Assembly: GCF_900109925.1 (NCBI RefSeq)
Contig: NZ_FOBW01000001.1
Coordinates: forward strand, 248,001-312,000
Source of the DNA: Mesobacillus persicus
Lineage (GTDB): Bacteria; Bacillota; Bacilli; Bacillales; Cytobacillaceae
DNA length: 64,000 bases
Direction: 5' to 3'
Shown: in pieces, positions 1-6,929 of the stretch
Position numbering within the stretch: position 1 is the stretch's first letter
Layout: each line of letters starts with the position of its first letter
The notes under the pieces: model-generated
The model's input: the letters and a program-made list of their open reading frames with translations, nothing else
The model's database searches: none
Told to the model about the DNA's origin: nothing
Translations under genes and position numbers: made by a program

Positions 1-17
1 CATATGTTCTACCAATG

Positions 18-26
18 TGATATAAT
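18..26 (+). promoter_or_regulatory. extended -10 promoter of the small toxin gene
   Basis: TGATATAAT matches an extended -10 (TGN-TATAAT). It would start a transcript near position 33, leaving a leader of about 60 nt before the GTG at 93. No good -35 is visible, which is usual for extended -10 promoters. Confidence 0.6.
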
Positions 27-92
27 TAAACGGCAATAGAATAGGTTTCTCAAGGGTGGTCAGCTAATCCCCTAATGAAAGGGGGTGATGCT

Positions 93-176
93 GTGACGGT
101 ATTTGAAGCATTGATGTTTGCATGTGCTTTTGCAAGCTTAATTGTTGCAATCCTGTCTTTTACCAATAAAAAATAA
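93..176 (+). CDS. putative holin-like small toxin (type I toxin-antitoxin, Hol_Tox family)
   Basis: A 27-residue peptide beginning MTVFEALMFACAF and ending SFTNKK: a short acidic start, one hydrophobic helix (about residues 6-22) and a basic tail. This is the layout of the Bacillus Hol_Tox peptides (TxpA/BsrG/YonT relatives), membrane-acting type I toxins controlled by an antisense RNA. The GTG start at 93 is set by a very strong ribosome site, AAAGGGGGTGAT at 78-89. The leader segment 49-59 (CTCAAGGGTGG) is exactly complementary to 178-188 just after the stop, so the full-length mRNA could fold 5' to 3' and hide itself, as described for some type I toxins. TATAAT-like sequences on the minus strand (302-307 and 313-318) could start an antisense RNA, but that is inference. 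The family call rests on recognised peptide pattern only. Confidence 0.75.
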   Translation: MTVFEALMFACAFASLIVAILSFTNKK

Positions 177-254
177 CCCACCCTTGAGCCTAGCAGCCAG
201 GTGGATTATTTCCCTCTATAGCTGATCCCCTTTTAAGGGACCTTCTATTGTATC

Positions 255-290
255 GACCGTTTGGTGTTACCAGCACCAGCGGTCTTTTCT
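255..290 (+). terminator. terminator of the toxin transcript
   Basis: GACCG pairs with CGGTC, and inside it GGTG pairs with CACC. The hairpin is followed by TTTTCTTATTT. It would end the toxin mRNA at about 255 nt and lies in the region expected for overlap with an antisense RNA. Confidence 0.6.
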
Positions 291-355
291 TATTTATGTC
301 TATTATAGTTTTATTATAACCAAGATTCATTAAAAAGAAAACCAATAGGAAAAAA

Positions 356-923
356 CTACTTAGCTTTCTTCTTCTGTTTTTCAATATTTCCGATAGACTC
401 GCCGTTCGGGAGCCCATACAATCTGCTTTTAGGTTCGTGTATGGTTTGTGAAGGCCAAAGATAAGGTTATTCCCTTTAGCGATGTCATTTCCGTCACTCT
501 TCCCGTATTGCATATATAAATAGCCTATTGTAATTCCTTCTATTGGAAGAAAGTAGATTAGCCAAGCCTTTATTGGTGGCATCTTAATTGTCGCTCTAAC
601 ACTTATCATCGGTTCACAAGATTACAATGGCCGAGGTTTAGAAATGCTTGAGCAAGCCTTCGTCCCCTGCCTAGTCGCAAGTTTTGTTGGCCATTATGTA
701 ACTGTATCAGCCTGGGGGGTTAAACATAAAGAAAAAATGATGATTGATAATCTACCAGACCTATCTATCAATTCTTCTCGCGAGTTTCTCCAATCAAATC
801 ATTCACAGATAATAGAAGGGCCGTGGTGGAGCCAATAATTAGACCGATAAGAATGCCAAAGACAATCCATTTCGACAAAGTGAAGATAAATGTACGATAG
901 CTTTGTTTAGTATTCATTTTCAT
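356..923 (-). pseudogene. scrambled remnant of a CIC-type chloride channel gene
   Basis: Several pieces of one membrane protein family are recognisable but out of order. Minus strand 923-782 encodes an intact-looking N-terminus (KWIVFGILIGLIIGSTTALLL ... GETREKN). Minus strand about 587-455 encodes what should directly follow it (WLIYFLPIEG ... GKSDGN ... KGNNLI). Minus strand about 445-356, in another frame, encodes a likely C-terminus (HEPKSRLYGLPNGESIGNIE) ending at a TAG. Between the first two, on the plus strand (about 571-772), sit a late segment (GGILIVALTLIIGSQDY) followed by a middle segment (PCLVASFVGHYVT, AWGVKH). The family's central conserved part (GSAGREGT region) is missing. 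The result cannot be a working channel. Family assignment is from memory of bacterial voltage-gated chloride channel sequences; the rearrangement itself is visible. Confidence 0.6.
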
Positions 924-926
924 TCC

Positions 927-1538
927 TCATGTTAAATGTTTTGGTGGTTCTTTGTCATGTTCATTGTTTTTAATTTCAGAGAATATTGAGGATGACTGAT
1001 TTGATGAAATACTATGTAGTTTCGAAGGGGATGCATGGATGTTTGTTTGTACTAGAGAAATCAGCATGTTAATATCCTCTTTTGTTGCATATTGCTTTTC
1101 AGGTTTTAACATATAGCCTAATTGACCATTAGATTCAATTGTAGCCCACTGTAAATCGCTAATATTCTGAACACCTTGTTGTCTCAAACGAACCTCGAGC
1201 ATATCAACTGTTAGGCGTAGTTTTCTTAGATTTCGTTCATTTATTTTTCCATTTTCGACGACTATGATTGATTTGCCATAAAAAAACCTTTCAAGCGGAT
1301 CGAACTTTAAAACAAGATATTCAATGAAAAGTAGGGTAAGGACAAGCAATAAAGTAATGACCATCGTAATCCATATATTTCTTTCGCTTACTGGTTGTAT
1401 GATTAATGATCCAACAGCAATCATCATCACCGTTTGTGCAACGGTAAGTTGGGAAATAGATTTCCTTCCAGCTAAGCGCAAAATAAGAATGCCCCCGAAC
1501 ACGATGACGACAGATTTCCATATAAAGTGTAGATCCAA
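927..1538 (-). CDS. DUF421 / YetF-type membrane protein
   Basis: A 203-residue protein with the DUF421 (YetF/YcaP) pattern: an N-terminal membrane part of about three helices (residues 5-75, containing LRLAGRKSISQLT and a conserved central helix), then a soluble domain with the typical YGKSIIVVENGKINERNL and LRLTVDMLEVRLRQQGV stretches. The function of the family is not settled; members are inner membrane proteins, several of them spore-associated in Bacillus. Translation starts at a TTG placed 7-8 nt after a clear AAAGGAGG. The tail after residue 165 is low in similarity to what I remember of the family. It lies directly upstream of the broken chloride channel gene on the same strand. Confidence 0.8.
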   Translation of the reverse strand: MDLHFIWKSVVIVFGGILILRLAGRKSISQLTVAQTVMMIAVGSLIIQPVSERNIWITMVITLLLVLTLLFIEYLVLKFDPLERFFYGKSIIVVENGKINERNLRKLRLTVDMLEVRLRQQGVQNISDLQWATIESNGQLGYMLKPEKQYATKEDINMLISLVQTNIHASPSKLHSISSNQSSSIFSEIKNNEHDKEPPKHLT

Positions 1539-1710
1539 AAGAGTAACCTCCTTTCCCGATGCGCTTTCCTATTGGTTCCCATTATCTTTCTCTGCCTTGT
1601 GAAAAAATATCAGTATTCATCATTAACAACGCATTAAGGGTATATGAGGTGTGTGTATGTTTCTTTCGCTGACAACAGATAATACAAAAGTGGGTAAAGG
1701 GGGCGATAAA

Positions 1711-1872
1711 ATGGCTAAAAATGAAAAAACGGCTGAACGTTTGGAGCAGCCTTTGATGTCTACTGGAACCACGGAACAAGGATTTGATAGGGATACGAAG
1801 GATTCCAAAGTCGTAAGCAAACCTAAAATTGGCGAGACGATGTTAGGTGATAATGGAAAACTGGGCAAATAA
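1711..1872 (+). CDS. small hydrophilic protein, unknown
   Basis: A 53-residue, strongly hydrophilic protein (MAKNEKTAERLEQPLM ... GDNGKLGK) with no cysteine, tryptophan or membrane segment. A ribosome site AAAGGGGG sits 6-7 nt upstream of the ATG, so I regard it as real. Its size and composition recall minor small acid-soluble spore proteins, but it does not match any I can name. It is followed 40 nt later by another tiny hydrophilic gene with its own ribosome site and then a terminator, so the two are probably one short transcript. A spore role is only a guess from composition and the spore-forming host. Confidence 0.6.
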   Translation: MAKNEKTAERLEQPLMSTGTTEQGFDRDTKDSKVVSKPKIGETMLGDNGKLGK

Positions 1873-1912
1873 GATAAGAGTTAACGAGCTAGCTAAAAAA
1901 GGAGTGGGAAAA

Positions 1913-2053
1913 ATGAAGAAGAAAGAGCAATTTCTAGAGGGGGCTAAGGTGACTCAGGATAATCAAATCTTTGGTACACCTAATAGCAAGAGTAAAAATG
2001 GAACTGGTGATTCTCCTAATGATAATGTTAACAAGGGGAAATCTAATCGTTAA
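1913..2053 (+). CDS. small hydrophilic protein, unknown
   Basis: A 46-residue protein rich in Lys, Asn, Gly and Ser (MKKKEQFLEGAKVTQ ... VNKGKSNR), probably disordered. It has an AAAAAAGGAGTGG ribosome site upstream of the ATG at 1913 and is followed within 5 nt by a strong terminator, which supports expression with the preceding 53-residue gene. No family recognised. The composition again resembles minor spore proteins. A reading frame in another phase overlaps its end and runs into the next gene, but that overlap has no ribosome site. Confidence 0.55.
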   Translation: MKKKEQFLEGAKVTQDNQIFGTPNSKSKNGTGDSPNDNVNKGKSNR

Positions 2054-2057
2054 AATT

Positions 2058-2082
2058 AGCAGCCAATCGGCTGCTTCTTTTT
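2058..2082 (+). terminator. rho-independent terminator
   Basis: AGCAGCC, a 4-nt loop AATC, GGCTGCT, then TCTTTTT. It closes the two small-protein genes. Confidence 0.85.
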
Positions 2083-2142
2083 ATGTTCATTTACCTATGG
2101 TTTGTTATGATAAACAAAGAGGAATTATGGGAGGGAGAAAAG

Positions 2143-3075
2143 GTGGAAATAAACAAGATTATTGTTGCGAGTCCGATGTACAAAGAAATACAAGAAATTT
2201 TGAATAGAAAAGGTGTAAAGAAAAATTTTCGTTTTTATTCCGATGAAGAGGTGACACAAGAGGATTTAAATTGGGCGGATGCCTTTGTCTCATTTAGTAT
2301 GAAAGACCAATTTGATTATCATAATCTTAAATGGGTTCATTCACTTGGAGCGGGTGTTGATCGGTTTTTATTTGGGAAGGAATGGCCAACAGGTGTACTC
2401 TTAACAAGAACTGTTTGTTCGTTCGGGCAAAGAATTGGTGAGTATTGTTTAAGTTATTTATTGAAAGACTTACAGCTTCACGATCGCTTTCAAACATTAA
2501 AGGAACAAAAACAATGGAAACCCAAAACACCTCTATTATTAAGTGAACAGAAGGTCATGATTTATGGCACGGGGGAGATTGGACAAACAACAGCGAAGAT
2601 CCTTTCTCAATTTGGAGTGAAAGTATACGGTGTCTCATTAAGTGGGGAAAACAAAGAACATTTTAATGAAGTCATGAATCTTGAAAATCATTATGAAAAA
2701 TTAAGTGAAATGGATTTTCTGATTAATACACTCCCGTTAACGGCACAAACAGTCAACCTATTTAATGAGGAAATTCTAAATAAGTTAACGGGTGTCGGGT
2801 TGATCAATGTAGGCCGCGGTGCAACAGTAAACGAAAAAGCTTTATTAGCTGCATTACATACTAAGCATGTTAGATTTGCTGTACTGGATGTCTTTATTCA
2901 AGAGCCACTTTCAGATGAAAATGACTTATGGAGTCATCCGAATGTCTTCATCACTCCACATATATCCGCTGTGACTACTCCAAGCGAAGGAGTAGAGTGT
3001 TTTATTGAAACATTAATAAAAGTTGAAGGGAATCGCCCGCTTTCAAATATTGTCGATGTAAAAAGAGGTTATTAA
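2143..3075 (+). CDS. D-2-hydroxyacid dehydrogenase (NAD-dependent)
   Basis: A 310-residue member of the D-isomer 2-hydroxyacid dehydrogenase family. Visible signatures: KWVHSLGAGVD in the substrate domain, the Rossmann loop GTGEIGQ at about residues 141-147, NVGRGATVNE containing the catalytic Arg (about 224), a Glu in FIQEPLS (about 255) and the catalytic His in TPHIS (about 272). It would reduce a 2-keto acid to the D-hydroxy acid or the reverse; the substrate cannot be read from sequence. I chose the GTG at 2143 because GGGAGGG lies 8 nt upstream and the protein then begins VEINKIIVASP, like its relatives. An ATG at 2107 would add a hydrophobic start with no ribosome site. The gene stands alone between two terminators. 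Confidence 0.85.
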   Translation: MEINKIIVASPMYKEIQEILNRKGVKKNFRFYSDEEVTQEDLNWADAFVSFSMKDQFDYHNLKWVHSLGAGVDRFLFGKEWPTGVLLTRTVCSFGQRIGEYCLSYLLKDLQLHDRFQTLKEQKQWKPKTPLLLSEQKVMIYGTGEIGQTTAKILSQFGVKVYGVSLSGENKEHFNEVMNLENHYEKLSEMDFLINTLPLTAQTVNLFNEEILNKLTGVGLINVGRGATVNEKALLAALHTKHVRFAVLDVFIQEPLSDENDLWSHPNVFITPHISAVTTPSEGVECFIETLIKVEGNRPLSNIVDVKRGY

Positions 3076-3100
3076 CTTTATTACAGGCATTATATAAGAA

Positions 3101-3131
3101 AAAAAGGAGCTGTAAAATCTGCTCCTTTTTT
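3101..3131 (+). terminator. rho-independent terminator
   Basis: AAAAAGGAGC, loop TGTAAAATCT, GCTCCTTTTTT. It ends the dehydrogenase transcript. Confidence 0.9.
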
Positions 3132-3133
3132 GT

Positions 3134-3477
3134 GTTGAGTTAGCCTCACACTTTTCCTTGTACCGGATTATAGGAACATAAGCGACTGAAACTAGAACTT
3201 TGCAAGCCTTTGGTTCTAATCTGTTTGCGATAATGATAACAAAAAAAATTAGGAAAGAAGAAAAGGAGGAGAATAGTTAGATAAGGAGTAATTGATGATC
3301 ATTTCTATCAAGCATTTTTATAAAGGGGATGATTTCTTTTGAAGAATCACCCTTTTTTGAGGCCATAGGTCAATGAATGAAACTTCCGGTTGTCTGCAAA
3401 TACTATGAAGACTAGCAATCATAAGGTCAATAGTATACATATTAAGCGTTTTCCCGTGTCCTTAATGAATCTACCAT
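3134..3477 (+). other. intergenic region with a second terminator-like hairpin
   Basis: I see no coding sequence here. At 3323-3356 an imperfect hairpin (GGGGATGATTTCTT / AAGAATCACCC) is followed by six T, so it could be another terminator or an attenuator ahead of the phosphatase gene. AAAGGAGGAG at 3263-3272 looks like a ribosome site but no open frame of useful length follows it. Confidence 0.45.
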
Positions 3478-3492
3478 AGGAGTTGTTGCGAG

Positions 3493-5076
3493 CTGTTAAA
3501 ATTTATCATTCCAATTTTATTATTTTTATTATTAGTAACAACAGCCTATTTAAATCTAATCAAACCAACCGAAAAGACATCTAATCAACTCAATCAACAC
3601 GATCTTACACCAGATAAGAAGGTTGTTATGATCATCATTGATTCAATCATGGATGAGCCATTACAATCTACCATTTCACAAAGTAAAGCGCCTGCATTGC
3701 AATTCCTCATTAATAATGGTCAGTATTATCCTGAAATGGTTAGTAGTTTTCCAACAATGTCTGTGGTGGTGGACAGCACCTTATTAACAGGGACCTATTC
3801 TGATCAACATAAAGTGCCTGGACTCGTTTGGTTCGATACAAATGAAAACCGTTTTATCAGTTATGGTAGTGCACAAAAAGAAATTCGAAAACTTGGTATA
3901 AAGCAAGTTCTTAACGAAAGTTTATTTCGCTTAAATCACCAACACCTAAGCCCGAATGTTAAAACCATACATGAAGAAATAAATGGACAAACGGCATCGA
4001 TTAACACGCTTATGTATCGGGGAAATCATACAAAACCTTTAAATGTACCGAAAATTGTTAGCCTTGCCGGCCTCCTGAAAGAAGATGCTTCTATTAAAGG
4101 CCCTAATTACTTTTCCTACGGATTGCTTTCAATGATTAACCCAACTAATAAGCATAAACATGTATGGGAAGCTTTTGGGTTTAATGACCGATTTGCGGCT
4201 GACGAATTGAAATATTTGATTGAACACAACCGATTACCCACTTATACTTTAGCTTATTTTTCAGATAATGATAAGAAAGTACACGAGAAAGGGGTCAATG
4301 TTACAAAGGGGATTGAAGATGCCGATAAACAGTTACAGAAGGTTCTTAATGAGTATCCCTCATGGGAAGGGGCATTAAAGGATACTGTTTGGATTGTGAT
4401 GGGAGATAGTGGGCAAACAGATGTTCTTGTTCACAAAGAACAAGCATTAATTGATCTAAGAGACCTCCTTAAAGAATATCAAATTTATAAAATAAGCGGA
4501 CCAGTACAGGAGAATGACCAAGTTGTCCTCGGCTTAAATGAACGGATGTCTTTTATTTATCTATTAGATGAAACGATCTTTAAGGAAAATATCATTAATC
4601 TCCTTAGTAGGGATGACCGTATTGACAATATCGCTTGGCAAGAAGGTGAGAAAGTTAACGTTGTTTCTTCGGATTATAACGGATTGTTATCATTCAAGCC
4701 TAATGGAGAATACACCGATCAGTATGAGCAGACATGGACGATTGAAGGGAATGCGCAAATTTTAGATTTAAGTATGATGAACGATAAAAGAATTACATAC
4801 AACGACTATCCGGACGGCCTTGCTCGTTTATATAGTTCATTTCAGTCACATTCAGGAAATTATCTTATTGTGAATGCAAAACCAGGCTATGAATTTGTTG
4901 GTGAGGGGTCACCAACCCATATTGGTGGGGCGGGGCATGGGTCTTTGCACAAGCAAGATACGTTTTTTCCAATGATTATAGCTGGTACGGAACTAGAGCC
5001 CAAATATGAGCGAATCGTGGATTTGAAAGAGTGGATACTCCGAGTTCTAGAACAAAAAAATGAACAGAATCAGTGA
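3493..5076 (+). CDS. membrane-anchored alkaline phosphatase-superfamily phosphodiesterase
   Basis: The frame reads through from 3493 as an N-terminal membrane anchor (KFIIPILLFLLLVTTAYLNL, residues about 4-23), then a metal-dependent phosphatase/phosphodiesterase fold: first metal Asp in VVMIIIDS, a threonine nucleophile region FPTMSVVVDSTLLTG, VWIVMGDSGQTD and the C-terminal GGAGHGSLHKQD. Length 527 residues. Such enzymes are tethered outside the membrane and cleave phosphoester substrates, possibly nucleotides or lipid headgroups. No ATG, GTG or TTG occurs in frame ahead of the anchor; CTG at 3493, 10 nt after AGGAG (3478-3482), is the best start. The first in-frame ATG (3628) would delete the anchor. 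Followed with slight overlap or a short gap by an EEP hydrolase, so an operon is likely. Confidence 0.7.
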   Translation: MLKFIIPILLFLLLVTTAYLNLIKPTEKTSNQLNQHDLTPDKKVVMIIIDSIMDEPLQSTISQSKAPALQFLINNGQYYPEMVSSFPTMSVVVDSTLLTGTYSDQHKVPGLVWFDTNENRFISYGSAQKEIRKLGIKQVLNESLFRLNHQHLSPNVKTIHEEINGQTASINTLMYRGNHTKPLNVPKIVSLAGLLKEDASIKGPNYFSYGLLSMINPTNKHKHVWEAFGFNDRFAADELKYLIEHNRLPTYTLAYFSDNDKKVHEKGVNVTKGIEDADKQLQKVLNEYPSWEGALKDTVWIVMGDSGQTDVLVHKEQALIDLRDLLKEYQIYKISGPVQENDQVVLGLNERMSFIYLLDETIFKENIINLLSRDDRIDNIAWQEGEKVNVVSSDYNGLLSFKPNGEYTDQYEQTWTIEGNAQILDLSMMNDKRITYNDYPDGLARLYSSFQSHSGNYLIVNAKPGYEFVGEGSPTHIGGAGHGSLHKQDTFFPMIIAGTELEPKYERIVDLKEWILRVLEQKNEQNQ

Positions 5077-5087
5077 GGTATGCTTCA

Positions 5088-5804
5088 TTGAACATCAAAG
5101 TCATGACTTATAATATTCATCATGGTAAGGGAACCGATAAAATAGTGGACTTGAAAAGGATAGCCGATGTTATCACACAAAGCGGTGCAGAGATCATTGG
5201 GTTAAACGAGGTAGATAAGCACTTTTCAAACCGCAGTCATTTCGTAGATCAAATTCATTTTCTCGCTAAGGAATTAAAGCTGCACTATGCGTTTAGTCCT
5301 TCACTAACACTAAAGACTAAAAACGCCAAGACCATTCGTCAGTACGGAAATGGGATCCTTTCTCGTTATCCCATCGTATCGAGTCATCATCATCTACTAA
5401 ACTTTATCCCTCGTCTTATTGAAGGAAGATCGATATTAGAGACGGTCATTAATGTAAATGGGAAATTACTTAACGTTTATGTCACTCATTTAAGTTTAAA
5501 TCCTTTTTTACATAAAAAACAAAGCGGATTTCTTTTGAAAAATACCAAGGAACTGGCGATTATCCTTGGAGATTGGAATATGAAACCAAACACTAGGAAA
5601 TGGAAGAGCGTAAGTGAAAAATATCGAGATGTGTGGTTAGAGTCGGGAAAGGGCGCGGGTTTTACTTATCCTTCAAGAAAGCCGCGCACAAGATTAGATT
5701 ATATATTTACTACAAAGGACTTTAAAGTAGATAAAACAGAGGTTTTGGATGCAATCCCAATAGCTTCGGACCATTTACCATTACTAGCTACTTTATCTAT
5801 TTAA
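5088..5804 (+). CDS. endonuclease/exonuclease/phosphatase (EEP) family hydrolase
   Basis: A 238-residue EEP-fold hydrolase. Key stretches are MTYNIHHGKG at the start, IGLNEVD (Mg-binding Glu), GNGILSRYPI, VTHLSL, GDWNMKP (Asp/Asn pair), RLDYIF and ASDHLP (catalytic Asp-His). EEP members of this size cleave phosphodiesters of lipids, sugars or nucleic acids; the short form without a nuclease extension suggests a small-molecule or lipid substrate. TTG at 5088 is preferred because GTGAGGT lies 8 nt upstream and MNIKVMTYN fits the family start. A GTG at 5073 overlapping the previous stop is the alternative. The protein seems short between VTHL and GDWN (about 25 residues), where relatives often have more. 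It sits in an apparent operon with the phosphatase before it and the VTT protein after it. Confidence 0.8.
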   Translation: MNIKVMTYNIHHGKGTDKIVDLKRIADVITQSGAEIIGLNEVDKHFSNRSHFVDQIHFLAKELKLHYAFSPSLTLKTKNAKTIRQYGNGILSRYPIVSSHHHLLNFIPRLIEGRSILETVINVNGKLLNVYVTHLSLNPFLHKKQSGFLLKNTKELAIILGDWNMKPNTRKWKSVSEKYRDVWLESGKGAGFTYPSRKPRTRLDYIFTTKDFKVDKTEVLDAIPIASDHLPLLATLSI

Positions 5805-5840
5805 TCTTGCAAAAAGTGTTGTTGACAGGGAGTCTTTCTT

Positions 5841-6476
5841 ATGAAAAAAGGAATCGCATTCATTATTCTTTATGGAATTATCCTATTTGTCGCTTTTTTG
5901 TATCGAGAACCTTTATTGGATTGGTTGCATCAAAGCAATCTTTCCCAGCTGCCATTGATGTTTGTACTAGCTGTCTTATTTAGTACAATTCCAATTATAC
6001 CTTTTACGGTTTTTGCTGGATTGATGGGGGCTAAGTATGGAGTATGGATTGGTGCGTCGATTAATTGGGTCGGTACCGTAGGAGCGGCTGCCATCTTTTT
6101 CTTGCTAGCACGGTATTTTTTTGTTGAGAAGTTTCAGGAATACATTTCAAAGTATAGCGGAATTAAGAAATTCGATTATATCATTAGTGAAAATGCATTT
6201 ATTGCTGTGTTATTTAGCCGCATGATTCCAGTGGTACCAACCCCGGTAATTAACATATACTCAGGACTGAGTAAGATGTTATTTAAGACCTATATTCTAG
6301 CAACTGCGATTGGAAAAATTCCTGGGATGATTGTTTACGCCTATTTAGGAAATGGACTTTTTTCGTCGAGCCATTCGTTGTTTTCTGGCATTTTTATTTA
6401 TATAGGCTTTCTTCTGATTGTGATTCTTTTCTATCGTAGGTGGTATAGAGGGAAGAGCAATACAGTGCTGGATTAA
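5841..6476 (+). CDS. TVP38/TMEM64 (VTT, DedA-like) membrane protein
   Basis: A 211-residue protein with five to six hydrophobic segments and the VTT domain signatures: a proline-rich re-entrant loop (IPIIPFTVFAGLMGAKYG, about residues 51-68), the glycine-rich NWVGTVGAAA, and a second loop FSRMIPVVPTPVIN (about 126-139) followed by GKIPG. VTT/DedA proteins move or scramble phospholipids or undecaprenyl phosphate across membranes. The ATG is preceded by AGGGAG. It follows a surface phosphodiesterase and an EEP hydrolase and is followed by a strong terminator, so a lipid or polyprenyl-phosphate substrate for the whole operon is plausible but unproven. Confidence 0.85.
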   Translation: MKKGIAFIILYGIILFVAFLYREPLLDWLHQSNLSQLPLMFVLAVLFSTIPIIPFTVFAGLMGAKYGVWIGASINWVGTVGAAAIFFLLARYFFVEKFQEYISKYSGIKKFDYIISENAFIAVLFSRMIPVVPTPVINIYSGLSKMLFKTYILATAIGKIPGMIVYAYLGNGLFSSSHSLFSGIFIYIGFLLIVILFYRRWYRGKSNTVLD

Positions 6477-6484
6477 TAAGCGAA

Positions 6485-6522
6485 TAAAAAACCTTTTTCG
6501 CTTTTGACGAAAAAGGTTTTTT
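6485..6522. terminator. bidirectional terminator
   Basis: AAAAAACCTTTTTCG, loop CTTTTGA, CGAAAAAGGTTTTTT. It separates the plus-strand VTT operon from the convergent 67-residue gene. Confidence 0.85.
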
Positions 6523-6555
6523 CCTAGATTAGACCTAGATTTATTGTTAACCTAT

Positions 6556-6759
6556 TTACTTCTTCTTTGAATCCTTTTCGTTTTGCTTAGGCTTCTTTTT
6601 AAAGGCGATATTTATATGATAAAGCTCTTCATTCACTTTATCGACACCTAGAATATCTGCTTTACGGCCTTTTATTATTACGTTGTCGCCTGAAGGAATC
6701 TGTTGGACCAATTGACTTAATACGTGATCATTATTTTCTAAATATTTTACGACAATCAT
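6556..6759 (-). CDS. small conserved-looking protein, unknown
   Basis: A 67-residue protein (MIVVKYLENNDHVLSQL ... KGRKADILGVDKV) with a compact alternating pattern for its first 53 residues and a very lysine-rich tail (KKKPKQNEKDSKKK). No membrane segment or cysteine. AAAGGAGAT lies 7 nt upstream of the ATG, and it ends next to a bidirectional terminator, so it is probably expressed as a single gene. I recall similar short Bacillus hypotheticals but no function. The basic tail could bind nucleic acid; that is a guess. Confidence 0.6.
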   Translation of the reverse strand: MIVVKYLENNDHVLSQLVQQIPSGDNVIIKGRKADILGVDKVNEELYHINIAFKKKPKQNEKDSKKK

Positions 6760-6929
6760 ATTATTATCTCCTTTATAATTTAGTCTATAATTTCAACGTA
6801 TTGAATCGCTTCTCGTTTTAGAACGAAAAATGGAACAAATAAAAATTCAAGAAATTCATGTTGTGTTACACTGAAATATAAAATAGGAAAAATGGGTAGG
6901 CAGTTAATAAATGAAAAGGTGAGAAGTTA

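Noticed and set aside
190-609. 139-residue reading frame on the minus strand as an intact protein
   Set aside because: It joins a chloride channel fragment, an out-of-frame part and the toxin terminator region; it has no ribosome site and is better explained as part of the pseudogene.
644-838. 64-residue reading frame on the plus strand
   Set aside because: It consists of the inverted channel fragments plus antisense of the N-terminal piece; not a gene.
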